Assembly: GCA_016706225.1 (NCBI GenBank)
Contig: JADJKB010000008.1
Location: 434,001 to 498,000, forward strand
DNA: 64,000 nucleotides
Direction of reading: 5' to 3'
Source of the DNA: Myxococcales bacterium
GTDB taxonomy: Bacteria; Myxococcota_A; Polyangia; Polyangiales; Polyangiaceae
Notes under the pieces: model-generated
Told to the model about the DNA's origin: nothing
The model's database searches: none
Seen by the model: only the letters and a program-made list of their open reading frames with translations
Part shown: positions 25,045 through 34,093 of the stretch, in pieces
Position numbering within the stretch: the stretch's first letter is position 1
Layout of the letters: each line of letters opens with the position of its first letter
Program-made: the position numbers and the translations under genes

Positions 25045-26175
25045 ATGACTTCAGCAGCAGAGAGCATCTACGAGCAGGCCGAACACGCCGACGACGTCGT
25101 GCGAGTGCTGCGCCCCGACGGAAGCCTGCAGGCGGACAGCGAGGCGGGAGTCTCGGCGGAAGAGGCCATTCATCTCTACCGGCACATGGTGCTGACGCGG
25201 CTCGTGGACGAGCGCCTCGTGACGCTTCAGCGCCAGGGCCGCATCGGCTTTCACATCGGTTCACTGGGTGAAGAGGCATCGATCATCGGTTCTGCGCACG
25301 CCATGCGCAAACAAGATTGGCTGTTCCCCTGTTACCGCGAGTTCGGCGCCGCGCTGCTCCGCGGCATGCCGCTGCAGCGTTACATGGACAACATGTTCGG
25401 TAACGCGAACGATCCGGTGCTCGGCCGCCAGATGCCCGACCACTACACCTGTCGCGATGCCCAGTTCGGCAGCGTGAGCTCACCCATCGGCACTCAGATC
25501 ACCCAGGCCGTGGGGTTCGCTTGGGCAGCCAAGATCCAGAAGAAAGATCTGGCGGCGCTCGTCTACTTCGGTGAGGGCGCAACCAGCTCGAACGAGTTCC
25601 ACAACGGCCTGAATTTCGCGGGTGTCTTCAAGACGCCGACGGTGTTCTTGTGCCGCAACAACGGCTGGGCCATCAGCGTGCCGACGGAGCGTCAGACCGC
25701 CAGTCAGACCTTCGCTGAGAAGGGTGTTGCGTACGGCGTTCCATCGCTGCGCGTCGATGGCAACGACCTGTTTGCGGTCATCGCCGTCACCCGCGACGCC
25801 GTGAGTCGAGCGGCGGCAGGCGAGGGGTCCACGCTGATCGAGGCCATCACGTACCGGATGAGCGGGCACTCGACCAGCGACGACCCGACGCGTTACCGGG
25901 ACAAGAGCCTGCTCGACCCCTGGGCGGACAAAGATCCGCTCGGGCGCCTCAAGCGCTATCTGGAGAGGCAGGGCCTGTATAGCGACGCGGAAGAGCAGAA
26001 GATGCGAGGCGAGATCGACGAGCGCATCAAGGCCGCCATCGACACCGCGGAGAAGACCGCACCGCCCGCACTCGAGACGATGTTCGAGGGGGTGTACGAA
26101 AAGCTGCCCTGGCACCTGAAAGAGCAGCAAGACGCGCTGCTCGAAGGCCCCCGCGCTCCGAGCGCGCACCACTGA
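25045..26175 (+). CDS. 2-oxoacid dehydrogenase E1 alpha (branched-chain type)
   Basis: This is the thiamine-diphosphate-dependent E1 alpha subunit, which decarboxylates branched-chain 2-oxoacids. The 376-aa protein has the ThDP motif GEGATSSNEFHNGLNFAG to NN (CRNNGWAISVP) and the phosphorylation-loop region RMSGHSTSDDPTRYR, which is typical of BCKDH and not of pyruvate dehydrogenase. The ATG at 25045 is preceded by GGAG. E1 beta follows after 19 nt and E2 after that. In myxobacteria this pathway feeds iso-branched fatty acid synthesis; that link is background knowledge, not shown here. Confidence 0.9.
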   Translation: MTSAAESIYEQAEHADDVVRVLRPDGSLQADSEAGVSAEEAIHLYRHMVLTRLVDERLVTLQRQGRIGFHIGSLGEEASIIGSAHAMRKQDWLFPCYREFGAALLRGMPLQRYMDNMFGNANDPVLGRQMPDHYTCRDAQFGSVSSPIGTQITQAVGFAWAAKIQKKDLAALVYFGEGATSSNEFHNGLNFAGVFKTPTVFLCRNNGWAISVPTERQTASQTFAEKGVAYGVPSLRVDGNDLFAVIAVTRDAVSRAAAGEGSTLIEAITYRMSGHSTSDDPTRYRDKSLLDPWADKDPLGRLKRYLERQGLYSDAEEQKMRGEIDERIKAAIDTAEKTAPPALETMFEGVYEKLPWHLKEQQDALLEGPRAPSAHH

Positions 26176-26194
26176 CTAGAGGAAGAGAAGCGCG

Positions 26195-27172
26195 ATGACT
26201 ACGATGAACATGGTTCAAGCCATCAACGACGCGCTGCGCATCGCGATGCGCAAGGACGAGCGTGTGGTGGTGATGGGTGAAGACGTCGGTAAGGTCGGCG
26301 GAGTCTTCCGCGTGACCAGCGGCTTGTACGACGAGTTCGGTGATAGCCGCGTGGTCGACACGCCGCTCAGCGAGGGTGGCATCATCGGCGCCGCCTGCGG
26401 CATGGCCCTGTACGGCATGATCCCCGTGCCCGAGATCCAGTTCTCGGATTTCATCTGGCCCGCCTACGACCAGATCGTGAGCGAGGTCGCCAAGTACCGC
26501 TATCGTTCCGGCGGCGAATATACCTCGAAGATGGTGATCCGAACCCCGGTCGGCGGCGGGATCCGCGGCGGCCACTACCACTCCCAGCACCCCGAGGCGC
26601 AGTTCATCCACGTGGCAGGCCTCAAGGTGGTCTGCCCGTCGAATCCCTACGACGCCAAGGGGCTCTTGCTGGCGTCGATCGCCGACCCAGATCCGGTGCT
26701 CTTCTTCGAGCCCAAGCGCGTGTACCGAGCAGCGAAGGGAGATGTTCCCGAGGGCGAGTACACGGTCCCGCTCGAGAGCGCCGCCATCGTGCGCGAGGGC
26801 AGCCAGGTCACGGTCATCGCCTACGGCGCCATGCTGTACGAAGCGCTCGACGCGGCGCAGAAGGCCGCCGAACAGGGCGTCGACGCCGAGGTCTTGGATC
26901 TCCGCACGCTGTGGCCGGTCGACATCGAGACCATCATCACGAGCGTCAAGAAGACCGGCCGCCTGGTGATCGTTCACGAGGCGCCGCGCACCTGCGGCTT
27001 CGGTTCGGAGCTCTTGAGCTTGGTGATCGAAAAGGCGTTTTACCACCTGGAAGCGCCGCCCGCGCGCGTGACCGGCTACGACACTCCGTTCCCGTACACC
27101 CTCGAGATGGAGTACCTGCCGCTCTCCCACCGCATCCTGCCCGCCCTCTTGGAGACGGCACGCGCCGCCTGA
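26195..27172 (+). CDS. 2-oxoacid dehydrogenase E1 beta (branched-chain type)
   Basis: This 325-aa subunit pairs with E1 alpha to form the active site. Diagnostic segments are VVVMGEDVGKVGGVFRVT, DTPLSEGGIIGAACGMALYG, FSDFIWPAYDQIVSEVAKYRYRSGG and RTPVGGGIRGGHYHSQHPEA. A GAGGAAGAG ribosome-binding site precedes the ATG. The short spacing to both neighbours shows one operon. Confidence 0.93.
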   Translation: MTTMNMVQAINDALRIAMRKDERVVVMGEDVGKVGGVFRVTSGLYDEFGDSRVVDTPLSEGGIIGAACGMALYGMIPVPEIQFSDFIWPAYDQIVSEVAKYRYRSGGEYTSKMVIRTPVGGGIRGGHYHSQHPEAQFIHVAGLKVVCPSNPYDAKGLLLASIADPDPVLFFEPKRVYRAAKGDVPEGEYTVPLESAAIVREGSQVTVIAYGAMLYEALDAAQKAAEQGVDAEVLDLRTLWPVDIETIITSVKKTGRLVIVHEAPRTCGFGSELLSLVIEKAFYHLEAPPARVTGYDTPFPYTLEMEYLPLSHRILPALLETARAA

Positions 27173-27189
27173 AATCGGAGCTGAAGCGT

Positions 27190-28587
27190 ATGAGTAACTT
27201 CGAGTTCAAGCTCCCCGACATCGGCGAAGGCGTCACCGAGGGAGAGATCGTCAACTGGCTCGTCAACGAGGGCGACGCGGTCCGCGAGGATCAAGAGATG
27301 GTCGAGGTGATGACCGACAAGGCCACGGTCACCATCGGTGCTCCCAAGGCCGGACGCATCCTCCGCCTCGGCGGCAAGGTCGGCGATATCGTGCCCGTCG
27401 GGCAGGTGCTGGTCGTGATCGAGATGGGCGCGGGTGCCGTCGCGAGCGCTGCCGCGCCGAGCGCGGTTGCTGCTGCGCCGGCGCCAGCGCAAAAGAAGGA
27501 CGACGGTCCGGCGGCGACCGCGGTGGGTGACATCCGGGAGGACCTGCCCGGCATGAACCAGATGGCGCAACGCAAGCCCGCGGCGGCGGCGGTGAGCCCG
27601 AAGAACGGCGGTTACTTCAACGACAAACCGCTGGCCGCGCCGGCCACGCGCAAGCTCGCGCGGGAGATGGGCGTCGACCTCAAGCGAGTCCCGCCGAGCG
27701 GTCCCGTGGGGCGGGTGCTCCGGGAGGACGTCGAGCGCTTCGCGGTGAGCATCAAGGCGCCGACCCCGCTGATTCACATGCCCGCCGCCGAGGTATCGGT
27801 GCACCAGGCGGTGACACTGGTGCCTCGGGCCGAGCCCGCGCAACCGGTGAAGCGCCCCGAGATTGTGGGGCCCAGCCGCCAGGCCGGAGACCAGCGTGTC
27901 CCGATCCGCGGCATGCGCAAGCGCATCTACGACAACATGGCTCGCAGCAAACACACTGCGGCCCACTTCACCTACGTCGACGAGTGCGACGTGACGGGGT
28001 TGAAGGCGTTGCGGGAACGCACGCGGGCGTACGCCGAGCGGGACGGGGTGAAGCTGACGTTCTTGCCGTTCATCGTGAAGGCCGTGGTCGCAGCGCTGAA
28101 GCGGCACCCGGCTCTGAACTGCCTGGTCGACGACGTCGCCGGAGAGATGGTGCTGAAGGGCAGCTACGACATCGGGATCGCGGCGGCGACGGAGGCCGGG
28201 CTGATCGTTCCCGTCCTGCGCAACGCCGACCGGCTCAGCATCGTCGAGATCGGAAGCGAGCTCGAGCGGATGGGCGCGGACGCTCGCGCGGGCAAGATCC
28301 GCAAGGAAGATCTCGGCGGCTCGTCCTTCACCATCACCTCGCTCGGGAAGCTCGGAGGCCTGTTCGCCACGCCCATCGTCAACTACCCGGAGGTCGCCAT
28401 CCTCGGTGTTCACGAGATGAAGCGCCGACCCGTGGTGAAGGACGATCAGATCGTGATCGGTGACGTCATGTTGCTCAGCTTGAGCTTCGATCACCGGATC
28501 GTCGACGGCCACGTCGGAGCGGCTTTTGCCCGGGAGATCGTCGATCTTCTGGAGCAGCCCGAGCGACTGCTGATCGCAATGAGCTGA
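27190..28587 (+). CDS. Dihydrolipoamide acyltransferase E2 of the 2-oxoacid dehydrogenase complex
   Basis: The 465-aa E2 has, in order, one lipoyl domain with the modified Lys in VMTDKATVTIGAP (residue about 43), an Ala/Pro linker, a peripheral subunit-binding domain (APATRKLAREMGVDLKRV, GPVGRVLREDVERF) and the acyltransferase core ending in the catalytic SFDHRIVDGHVGA. The lipoyl group would come from LipA, encoded upstream. No E3 (dihydrolipoamide dehydrogenase) gene is in the window, so a shared E3 is implied. Confidence 0.93.
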   Translation: MSNFEFKLPDIGEGVTEGEIVNWLVNEGDAVREDQEMVEVMTDKATVTIGAPKAGRILRLGGKVGDIVPVGQVLVVIEMGAGAVASAAAPSAVAAAPAPAQKKDDGPAATAVGDIREDLPGMNQMAQRKPAAAAVSPKNGGYFNDKPLAAPATRKLAREMGVDLKRVPPSGPVGRVLREDVERFAVSIKAPTPLIHMPAAEVSVHQAVTLVPRAEPAQPVKRPEIVGPSRQAGDQRVPIRGMRKRIYDNMARSKHTAAHFTYVDECDVTGLKALRERTRAYAERDGVKLTFLPFIVKAVVAALKRHPALNCLVDDVAGEMVLKGSYDIGIAAATEAGLIVPVLRNADRLSIVEIGSELERMGADARAGKIRKEDLGGSSFTITSLGKLGGLFATPIVNYPEVAILGVHEMKRRPVVKDDQIVIGDVMLLSLSFDHRIVDGHVGAAFAREIVDLLEQPERLLIAMS

Positions 28588-28771
28588 ACCGTCGGCGCGG
28601 GCAGCCTGGCACGTCTGGGAGCCGGTTTTCCCCTGACCACGCCGGGACGCGCGGGCGGTCATCAGGCTGGGTTGCCAGCGTTTGATGTGGTCCAGTGTGC
28701 GCACGGGGCAACATCCGGCCGGGCTTTGTCGCAGGGTTGCGGGTTTGGGTGTAGCCTTTCAACGTCGAGTG

Positions 28772-29809
28772 ATGGGGCGCACGCCGAGAAAAACATGCAG
28801 CGCTTTCCTGGTGGCCGCTGGGCTGTGCCTGCTGGTCGCCCGCTCAGGTCACGCCGAGACCGGTCCCTCCGCCGAGGACATCAAGGTTGCAGGGACGGAG
28901 TACGACCTCGGCAGACAGTCCTACAAAAAGAAGAAGTGGGTCGAGGCGTCCGAACACTTCGAAATGGCGGACAGCCGTGCGCCGAGCGCGGTCACGCTCG
29001 AGCTCGCGCTCCGCTCGCGTGACAAGGCCAGTCAGCTCGATCGCGCCGCGATGCTCGCTGCCCTCGCGCTCCGGCGCCACCCCAAGGAAACAGCGCTCGT
29101 CAAGCTGGCTGAGTCGGTACTGAAGCGGGGGCGAGCTGAGCTCCATTCACTCACGGTCAAGTGCAGCCCCGCCTGCGATCTGGTCCTCGGCACCAAGCTG
29201 GTTCACGGCGTCGCTTCGACGGAGCGCACGGTGTTTCTGGCGCCGGGCACCACGCAGGTCAACGCAAGCTGGTCTGGCGGTCGCACCCGAAGCTCATCGC
29301 TCGAGGCAACCAAGGGCGGCAGTGGCGAGCTGTCGTTCGAGGCGCCGCCGGAGCCCAAACCCGAGGACGCCACGCCGGCTCAGGCGAAGCCCCGACCCGC
29401 TTCGGCGGTCGCACCAGGTCCGGCGCCGGCGCCGGCGGGTGATGCGGGCGCGGAGGCAAAAGGCGGGCTTCCCCCGCTGGTGTTCTTCGTCGGCGCCGGT
29501 CTCACGGCCGTGGCCGGTGGCTTGACGATCTGGAGCGGCATCGACACCCAGAACAACCCGGGCAAGGACAAGGTCCGAGAGCAATGCGCGGGGCAAGGCA
29601 CGAGCTGCCCGGCGTATCAGGACGGTCTGGATCGACAGAATCGCACCAACCTGCTGCTCGGTGTCACTGCGGGCGTCGGGGTTGTCAGCGGCGTGATTGG
29701 AGCGTTTTTCACCGACTGGTCCGGCAAGGCCGACAAGAAGTCCGCTGGCATTTCGCCCTTCGTCGAGGTCGGTCGTGGCGCGTCCGTCGGCGCCCGAGGG
29801 AGCTTCTGA
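28772..29809 (+). CDS. Secreted TPR-like/PEGA-like protein with two membrane segments
   Basis: The ATG at 28772 gives a 345-aa protein with a Sec signal peptide (cleavage near GHAET). Residues 30-115 are helical and TPR-like (GTEYDLGRQSYKKKKWVEASEHFEMAD). A short beta region with Cys (VKCSPACDLVLGTKLVHG) resembles the PEGA-type domains of myxobacterial surface proteins. A Pro/Ala linker precedes two hydrophobic helices (PPLVFFVGAGLTAVAGGLTIW and LLLGVTAGVGVVSGVIGAFF). It ends 2 nt before the kinase gene, so the two probably act together. Confidence 0.7.
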   Translation: MGRTPRKTCSAFLVAAGLCLLVARSGHAETGPSAEDIKVAGTEYDLGRQSYKKKKWVEASEHFEMADSRAPSAVTLELALRSRDKASQLDRAAMLAALALRRHPKETALVKLAESVLKRGRAELHSLTVKCSPACDLVLGTKLVHGVASTERTVFLAPGTTQVNASWSGGRTRSSSLEATKGGSGELSFEAPPEPKPEDATPAQAKPRPASAVAPGPAPAPAGDAGAEAKGGLPPLVFFVGAGLTAVAGGLTIWSGIDTQNNPGKDKVREQCAGQGTSCPAYQDGLDRQNRTNLLLGVTAGVGVVSGVIGAFFTDWSGKADKKSAGISPFVEVGRGASVGARGSF

Positions 29810-29811
29810 GC

Positions 29812-31293
29812 ATGGCCGCCCGGTTGATCGACGTCGACAGCGAAGGCCGGCAGATCGTCGATCGTTACGAGCTGGTCGCCGAGATCGCCTCCGGCGGCAT
29901 GGCCACGGTGTTCCTCGCGCGCCTCTCCGGGGTCGGAGGGTTCCAGCGACTGGTCGCCATCAAGCGGCTGCACCCGCATCTCGCATCCGAGAAAGAGTTC
30001 GTCGACATGTTCCTCGACGAGGCGAGGCTGGCGGCGGGTATCCACCACCCGAACGTGGTGCCCATCCTGGAGGTTGGCGCCAGTCCGCGCGGATACTACC
30101 TGGCAATGGAGTACATCGAGGGCGATACGCTGGCGCGGCTGTTGGCGCGAGCCGCGACCTCGGGTCAGCGCATTCCCGCCCCGATCGTCGTGCGCGTCGT
30201 GCTCGACATGCTGGCTGGGCTGCACGCGGCGCACGAGCTGAAGGACGAGATGGGGCAACCGACCGAGCTCGTGCACCGGGACGTGTCACCGCAGAACGTG
30301 CTCGTTGGGGGCGATGGGGTCTGCCGCATCACCGACTTCGGCGTGGCGCGGGCGGCGACGCGTCTCTCGGGCACGCGGGTCGGTCAGCTCAAGGGCAAAA
30401 TCGCGTACATGGCGCCGGAGCAGGCGCTCGGGCAGGCCGACATCGATCGCCGCGCTGATGTTTTTGCGTCGGGCATCGTGCTCTGGGAGGTGCTGGCCGG
30501 ACGCCGCCTGTTCAAGGCGGACAACGAGGCGGCGACGTTGTCGCGGGTACTCAACGATCCGATCTCGAACTTGCAAGCCGTGTGCCCCGACGTGGACCCC
30601 GAGCTGTCGGAGGTCGTGATGAAGGCGCTCGAGCGCGATCGCGAGAAGCGTTTTGCCACGGCGGCGCAGTTTGCCGACGCCATCGAACGCGTCGCGAGCC
30701 GAGCCGGCGTGCTGGCCTCGCCCAAAGAGCTCGCTGCCTACGTGGCCAGCGTGATCGGTGACGAGATTGCCCAGCAGCGGGATGCCGTACGAGCCTGGCT
30801 GGCTCGCAGTGAGCCGAGTCAGATCTCGGGTCTCGGATACGGACCCATCTCGTCCAGTGTGTCGAGCGCCGCCATGTTCGTGCCGGGGGGGGACATGACG
30901 CTTGCCGAACCCCGCTCCCTGAGTCACGTCACTCTCGTTGCTCCCCCGCCGCGCCCGGGGCGTACTGCGCTCTTCGTGGGCATCGGCGTGGCGGTCGCGC
31001 TCGTGCTCGGCGTCGGAGTGTTCTTCCTCGGCCGCTCGAGCCACGTCGAGGTGACCCAAGGTGCCGCTCCGCAGCCGACCGTAACGAGCCCCGTGGCCCC
31101 TCCCGAGCCGTCGGCCGCGGGCACGGCCGCGCCACCGGCGAGCGCGGAGCTGGCGCCGTCGGCAACCCCGTTGCCGAGCGCTTCTCAGGCGCCCGTGTCC
31201 AAGAAGCCAACGCCCGCCGTGAGCCAGAAGCCGGCCAACCCCTCGCACGCGCCGGGCCCTGGCGAAGAGCTCCCGAGCAACCCGTACCGCTGA
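29812..31293 (+). CDS. Membrane-anchored Ser/Thr protein kinase
   Basis: The 493-aa protein is a bacterial Hanks-type kinase. Residues about 18-285 form the kinase domain with the glycine loop IASGGMATVF, the ATP Lys in VAIKRLHPH, the catalytic loop HRDVSPQN, the metal motif TDFGVAR and AYMAPEQ. HRDVSPQN in place of HRDLKPxN is common in myxobacterial kinases. A single membrane helix (TALFVGIGVAVALVLGVGVFFL, residues about 384-405) is followed by a Pro/Ala/Ser-rich tail of about 80 residues outside the membrane. No PASTA or other sensor domain is present. The gene follows the TPR-like secreted protein by 2 nt. Confidence 0.93.
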   Translation: MAARLIDVDSEGRQIVDRYELVAEIASGGMATVFLARLSGVGGFQRLVAIKRLHPHLASEKEFVDMFLDEARLAAGIHHPNVVPILEVGASPRGYYLAMEYIEGDTLARLLARAATSGQRIPAPIVVRVVLDMLAGLHAAHELKDEMGQPTELVHRDVSPQNVLVGGDGVCRITDFGVARAATRLSGTRVGQLKGKIAYMAPEQALGQADIDRRADVFASGIVLWEVLAGRRLFKADNEAATLSRVLNDPISNLQAVCPDVDPELSEVVMKALERDREKRFATAAQFADAIERVASRAGVLASPKELAAYVASVIGDEIAQQRDAVRAWLARSEPSQISGLGYGPISSSVSSAAMFVPGGDMTLAEPRSLSHVTLVAPPPRPGRTALFVGIGVAVALVLGVGVFFLGRSSHVEVTQGAAPQPTVTSPVAPPEPSAAGTAAPPASAELAPSATPLPSASQAPVSKKPTPAVSQKPANPSHAPGPGEELPSNPYR

Positions 31294-31312
31294 CCCTCGG
31301 CGTGGACAGGTC

Positions 31313-31516
31313 TCAGACGGGGTGGCTCTTGGCCCAGGAGTATGCGGTGTACGCCGCGGCGATGTGGCAGAGCCAACCGAAGAAGCCGCCGCTGCCGATC
31401 CATAGGCCGGGTGTGACGATGAGCCAGAACAGACCCCGGAGGAACTTGCCGTTGTAGAACTGGCCGACGCCCGGGATCACGAAGGACAGCACCGCTGCGG
31501 TGCCAGGCTTGCTCAT
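31313..31516 (-). CDS. TM2-like small membrane protein
   Basis: This 67-aa protein, started at the ATG at 31516, has a TM2-type signature: AVLSFVIPGVGQFYNGKFLRGLFWLIV followed by a second hydrophobic segment (WLCHIAAAYTAYSWA). It is convergent with the kinase gene. The function of these small proteins is unknown. Confidence 0.7.
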   Translation of the reverse strand: MSKPGTAAVLSFVIPGVGQFYNGKFLRGLFWLIVTPGLWIGSGGFFGWLCHIAAAYTAYSWAKSHPV

Positions 31517-31634
31517 GCCCGGCAAGATTGGAGCGGCTGCGCGGGTGTCAACCACTCGGCGCTTGCCCGGCAGGCGTCCGGCCCTGTGTGAGCGCCCGGG
31601 TCAGGCTGCCAAATGGGCCAGAAATCCCGCTCCG

Positions 31635-31663
31635 TTGACAGGGGATGGCTTGGCTGCTAGTTC
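31635..31663 (+). promoter_or_regulatory. Candidate sigma-70 promoter for prs
   Basis: A perfect -35 TTGACA (31635-31640) is followed by a 17-bp spacer and TAGTTC (31658-31663), preceded by TG in the extended -10 position. The -10 hexamer itself is weak. Transcription would start near 31670, about 54 nt before the prs start. Confidence 0.5.
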
Positions 31664-31723
31664 TCGCCACCCCTTATTTCCCGGCGCAGGGTTTGTTCGT
31701 CCTTTCGCGGGGTTAGCGGGCGG

Positions 31724-32680
31724 GTGCGAGCCGTGGCCGTCAAGCGAATTTGCATCTTCACCGGGAACGCGAATCCCGAACTGGCGCACGAGATCGCACA
31801 GGTCTTGGGTTCGCCGCTGGGCGAAGCCCGTGTTTCGCGCTTCAGCGACGGGGAGACGTTCTGCGAGGTGCGCGAGAACGTCCGCGGGCTCGACACCTAC
31901 GTGGTGCAGCCGACGAGCTCACCGGTGAACGACAACGTGATGGAGCTGTTGATCCTGTGCGACGCGCTCCGCCGGGCATCAGCGGCCTCGATCACCGCCG
32001 TGATCCCCTATTACGGATACGCTCGTCAGGACCGCAAGGTCGCTCCGCGCACCCCCATCACCAGCAAGCTGGTGGCGGACGTGCTGGTGACCGCCGGTGT
32101 GAACCGGGTGGTCTGCGCCGATCTGCACGCCGGCCAGATCCAGGGGTTCTTCAACATCCCCTTCGACCACCTGTATGCGCTCCCGGTCTTTCTCGAGGAC
32201 TACTTCAAACATCGGTTCGACGAGAACGCCGTGGTCGTCTCGCCCGACGCCGGCGGAGTCGAGCGTGCGCGGGCCTACAGCAAGCGCCTCGGCGCGTCCC
32301 TGGCCATCGTGGACAAACGTCGCGAGCGCGCCAACGTCAGTGAGGTGATGAACATCATCGGCGACGTCAAGGACCTCGACTGCATCATCATCGACGACAT
32401 CATCGATACTGCGGGCACGCTGTGCAACGCCGCCCAGGCGCTCATGGACCACGGCGCCAAGAGTGTGGTGGCGTGTGCAACCCACGGAGTCTTCAGCGGT
32501 CCGGCCATTCAGCGAATTTCAGAGTCCGCTCTCACCGAGGTGGTCGTCACCAACTCCATCGCGCCCTCGGACGAGGCCCGCGCGTGCAAGAAGATCAGGG
32601 TGCTCAGCATCGGGCGCCTGCTCGGCGAAGCCATTCGCCGCATCCACAACAGTGACTCCGTCAGCTCACTCTTCGTGTGA
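31724..32680 (+). CDS. prs: Ribose-phosphate pyrophosphokinase
   Basis: Prs makes PRPP from ribose-5-phosphate and ATP for nucleotide, His and Trp synthesis. The 318-aa protein has FTGNANPELAHEIA, the ATP-binding YYGYARQDRK, the VSPDAGGVERA loop and the PRPP-binding DCIIIDDIIDTAGTL. The start is a GTG at 31724 or 31733. The next gene, rplY, begins after 26 nt. Confidence 0.96.
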   Translation: MRAVAVKRICIFTGNANPELAHEIAQVLGSPLGEARVSRFSDGETFCEVRENVRGLDTYVVQPTSSPVNDNVMELLILCDALRRASAASITAVIPYYGYARQDRKVAPRTPITSKLVADVLVTAGVNRVVCADLHAGQIQGFFNIPFDHLYALPVFLEDYFKHRFDENAVVVSPDAGGVERARAYSKRLGASLAIVDKRRERANVSEVMNIIGDVKDLDCIIIDDIIDTAGTLCNAAQALMDHGAKSVVACATHGVFSGPAIQRISESALTEVVVTNSIAPSDEARACKKIRVLSIGRLLGEAIRRIHNSDSVSSLFV

Positions 32681-32706
32681 GCACACGGTCCGAAGGAATA
32701 GTCGTC

Positions 32707-33390
32707 ATGCAGCTCGCCAAAATCCCCGCAGTCCACCGCACCTCGTCCGGCAAGAACGAATCGCGCCGTATGCGCAACGCCGGCTCCATCCCCGCCATCG
32801 CCTATGGCAAGGGTGAGCCCGCGGTCCATATCGCGCTGTCGCCCAAGGATCTGGTGGGAGTGCTCGCGCAGCCCCTGGGCAGGAACTCGCCCATCGAGCT
32901 CGACGTCGAGGGCAAGGGCAAGATCACCGTGCTCTTGACCGAGTATCAGTACCACCCGGTCTCACGCGCGCTGCTGCACGCCGACTTCCTCAAGATCGCA
33001 CTGGACGCGACCGTGGACGTCGAGGTGCCCCTCGAGCTGACCGGCAAGTCCAAGGGTGTGGTCGAGGGCGGCGAGCTCCGGCAGGTCTTCCGCCGCGTGC
33101 CGGTCCGCTGTCTCCCCAAGGACATCCCCGTCAAGCTGGTGCACGACATCACCGAGCTCGGACTCGACGAGTCGCTGCCCGTCAGCGCCCTCGCGCTGCC
33201 GGCGGGCGTTGCCGTTCGGCTGCCGGCAGAGCAGACCGTCGCCGCGGTCGCCACCATGAAGAAGGTGGTCGAAGAGGAGACCGCGGCCACGGCGGCAGCA
33301 GTCGCTGGCGCAGCCCCGGCTGCTGGCGCAGCAGCGCCGGCCGCTGGCGCCGCGGCGGCCAAGCCCGAAGGCAAAGCCGACAAGAAGTGA
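32707..33390 (+). CDS. rplY: 50S ribosomal protein L25/Ctc
   Basis: L25 binds 5S rRNA. The 227-aa protein is the long, two-domain Ctc type: an N-terminal 5S-binding domain (residues 1-95, with RRMRNAGSIPAIAYGKG and YHPVSRALLHADFLKIA) and a C-terminal TL5-like beta domain. An Ala/Pro-rich tail ends in Lys residues. The ATG at 32707 has GAAGGA upstream. It sits between prs and pth, a common bacterial order. Confidence 0.95.
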   Translation: MQLAKIPAVHRTSSGKNESRRMRNAGSIPAIAYGKGEPAVHIALSPKDLVGVLAQPLGRNSPIELDVEGKGKITVLLTEYQYHPVSRALLHADFLKIALDATVDVEVPLELTGKSKGVVEGGELRQVFRRVPVRCLPKDIPVKLVHDITELGLDESLPVSALALPAGVAVRLPAEQTVAAVATMKKVVEEETAATAAAVAGAAPAAGAAAPAAGAAAAKPEGKADKK

Positions 33391-33403
33391 ACCGTTTGCG
33401 TGT

Positions 33404-33429
33404 GCGGAGGCCTGAACCAGGGCCTCCGC
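33404..33429 (+). terminator. Strong hairpin between rplY and pth
   Basis: Perfect 9-bp arms GCGGAGGCC and GGCCTCCGC enclose an 8-nt loop. There is no T tract, so it may be a partial terminator or an RNA-stability element, not a full stop. Confidence 0.4.
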
Positions 33430-33451
33430 GCTCGGGCGGCTGAAGGCGGTC

Positions 33452-34042
33452 ATGAGCGCCGAGTTGATGCTCGTGGTGGGGCTGGGCAACCCGGGTCCGC
33501 GCTACGCCGAGACGCGACACAACGTCGGCTTCCGGGTCGTCGAGCGCTGGGTCGACGCCCAGCGGGGTGGCCCCTGGCGCGAGAAGTTCTTCGGGCGCCT
33601 TGCTCCGCTGTCGCTGGCAGGGCGAAGCGCGGTGGCGCTCCTGCCGCAGACCTTCATGAACGAGTCGGGCCGCAGTGTGCAACCCGCCGCCGCCTTCTAC
33701 AAAGTGGCGCCCGCCGACGTGCTGGTCGTGCACGACGAGCTCGATCTGCCCTTCGGTGAGCTGCGGCTCAAACAGGGTGGGGGAGATGCTGGACACCGGG
33801 GCCTCAGGTCGGTGACCCGGGACCTCGGCAGCCCGGATTATCTGCGGCTTCGCCTGGGGATTGGCCGCCCACCCCCCGATTTTCGCGGTGACGTAGCGGA
33901 TTTCGTGTTACAGGCGTTCGCCCCTCACGAACAGGCGGCCCTCGAAGAGGTGCTCGCGCGGTCCGTCGAGGCGATTTCGCTCCTCTCGAACCGGGATGTT
34001 CCGGCCGCGATGAACGCGATCAATCAGCGCACACCGCGCTGA
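33452..34042 (+). CDS. pth: Peptidyl-tRNA hydrolase
   Basis: Pth frees tRNA from peptidyl-tRNA that drops off ribosomes. The 196-aa protein has the family motifs VGLGNPGPRYAETRHNVGF (catalytic His in RHN), QTFMNESG, VVHDELDLPFGELRLKQGGG and GHRGLRSV. Length is normal. It follows rplY and precedes rpsF. Confidence 0.97.
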   Translation: MSAELMLVVGLGNPGPRYAETRHNVGFRVVERWVDAQRGGPWREKFFGRLAPLSLAGRSAVALLPQTFMNESGRSVQPAAAFYKVAPADVLVVHDELDLPFGELRLKQGGGDAGHRGLRSVTRDLGSPDYLRLRLGIGRPPPDFRGDVADFVLQAFAPHEQAALEEVLARSVEAISLLSNRDVPAAMNAINQRTPR

Positions 34043-34093
34043 GGGTTCCTTGCTCCCGACCCGATCGGGGGCCGTAGTCCAGAAGGAGAGCTG

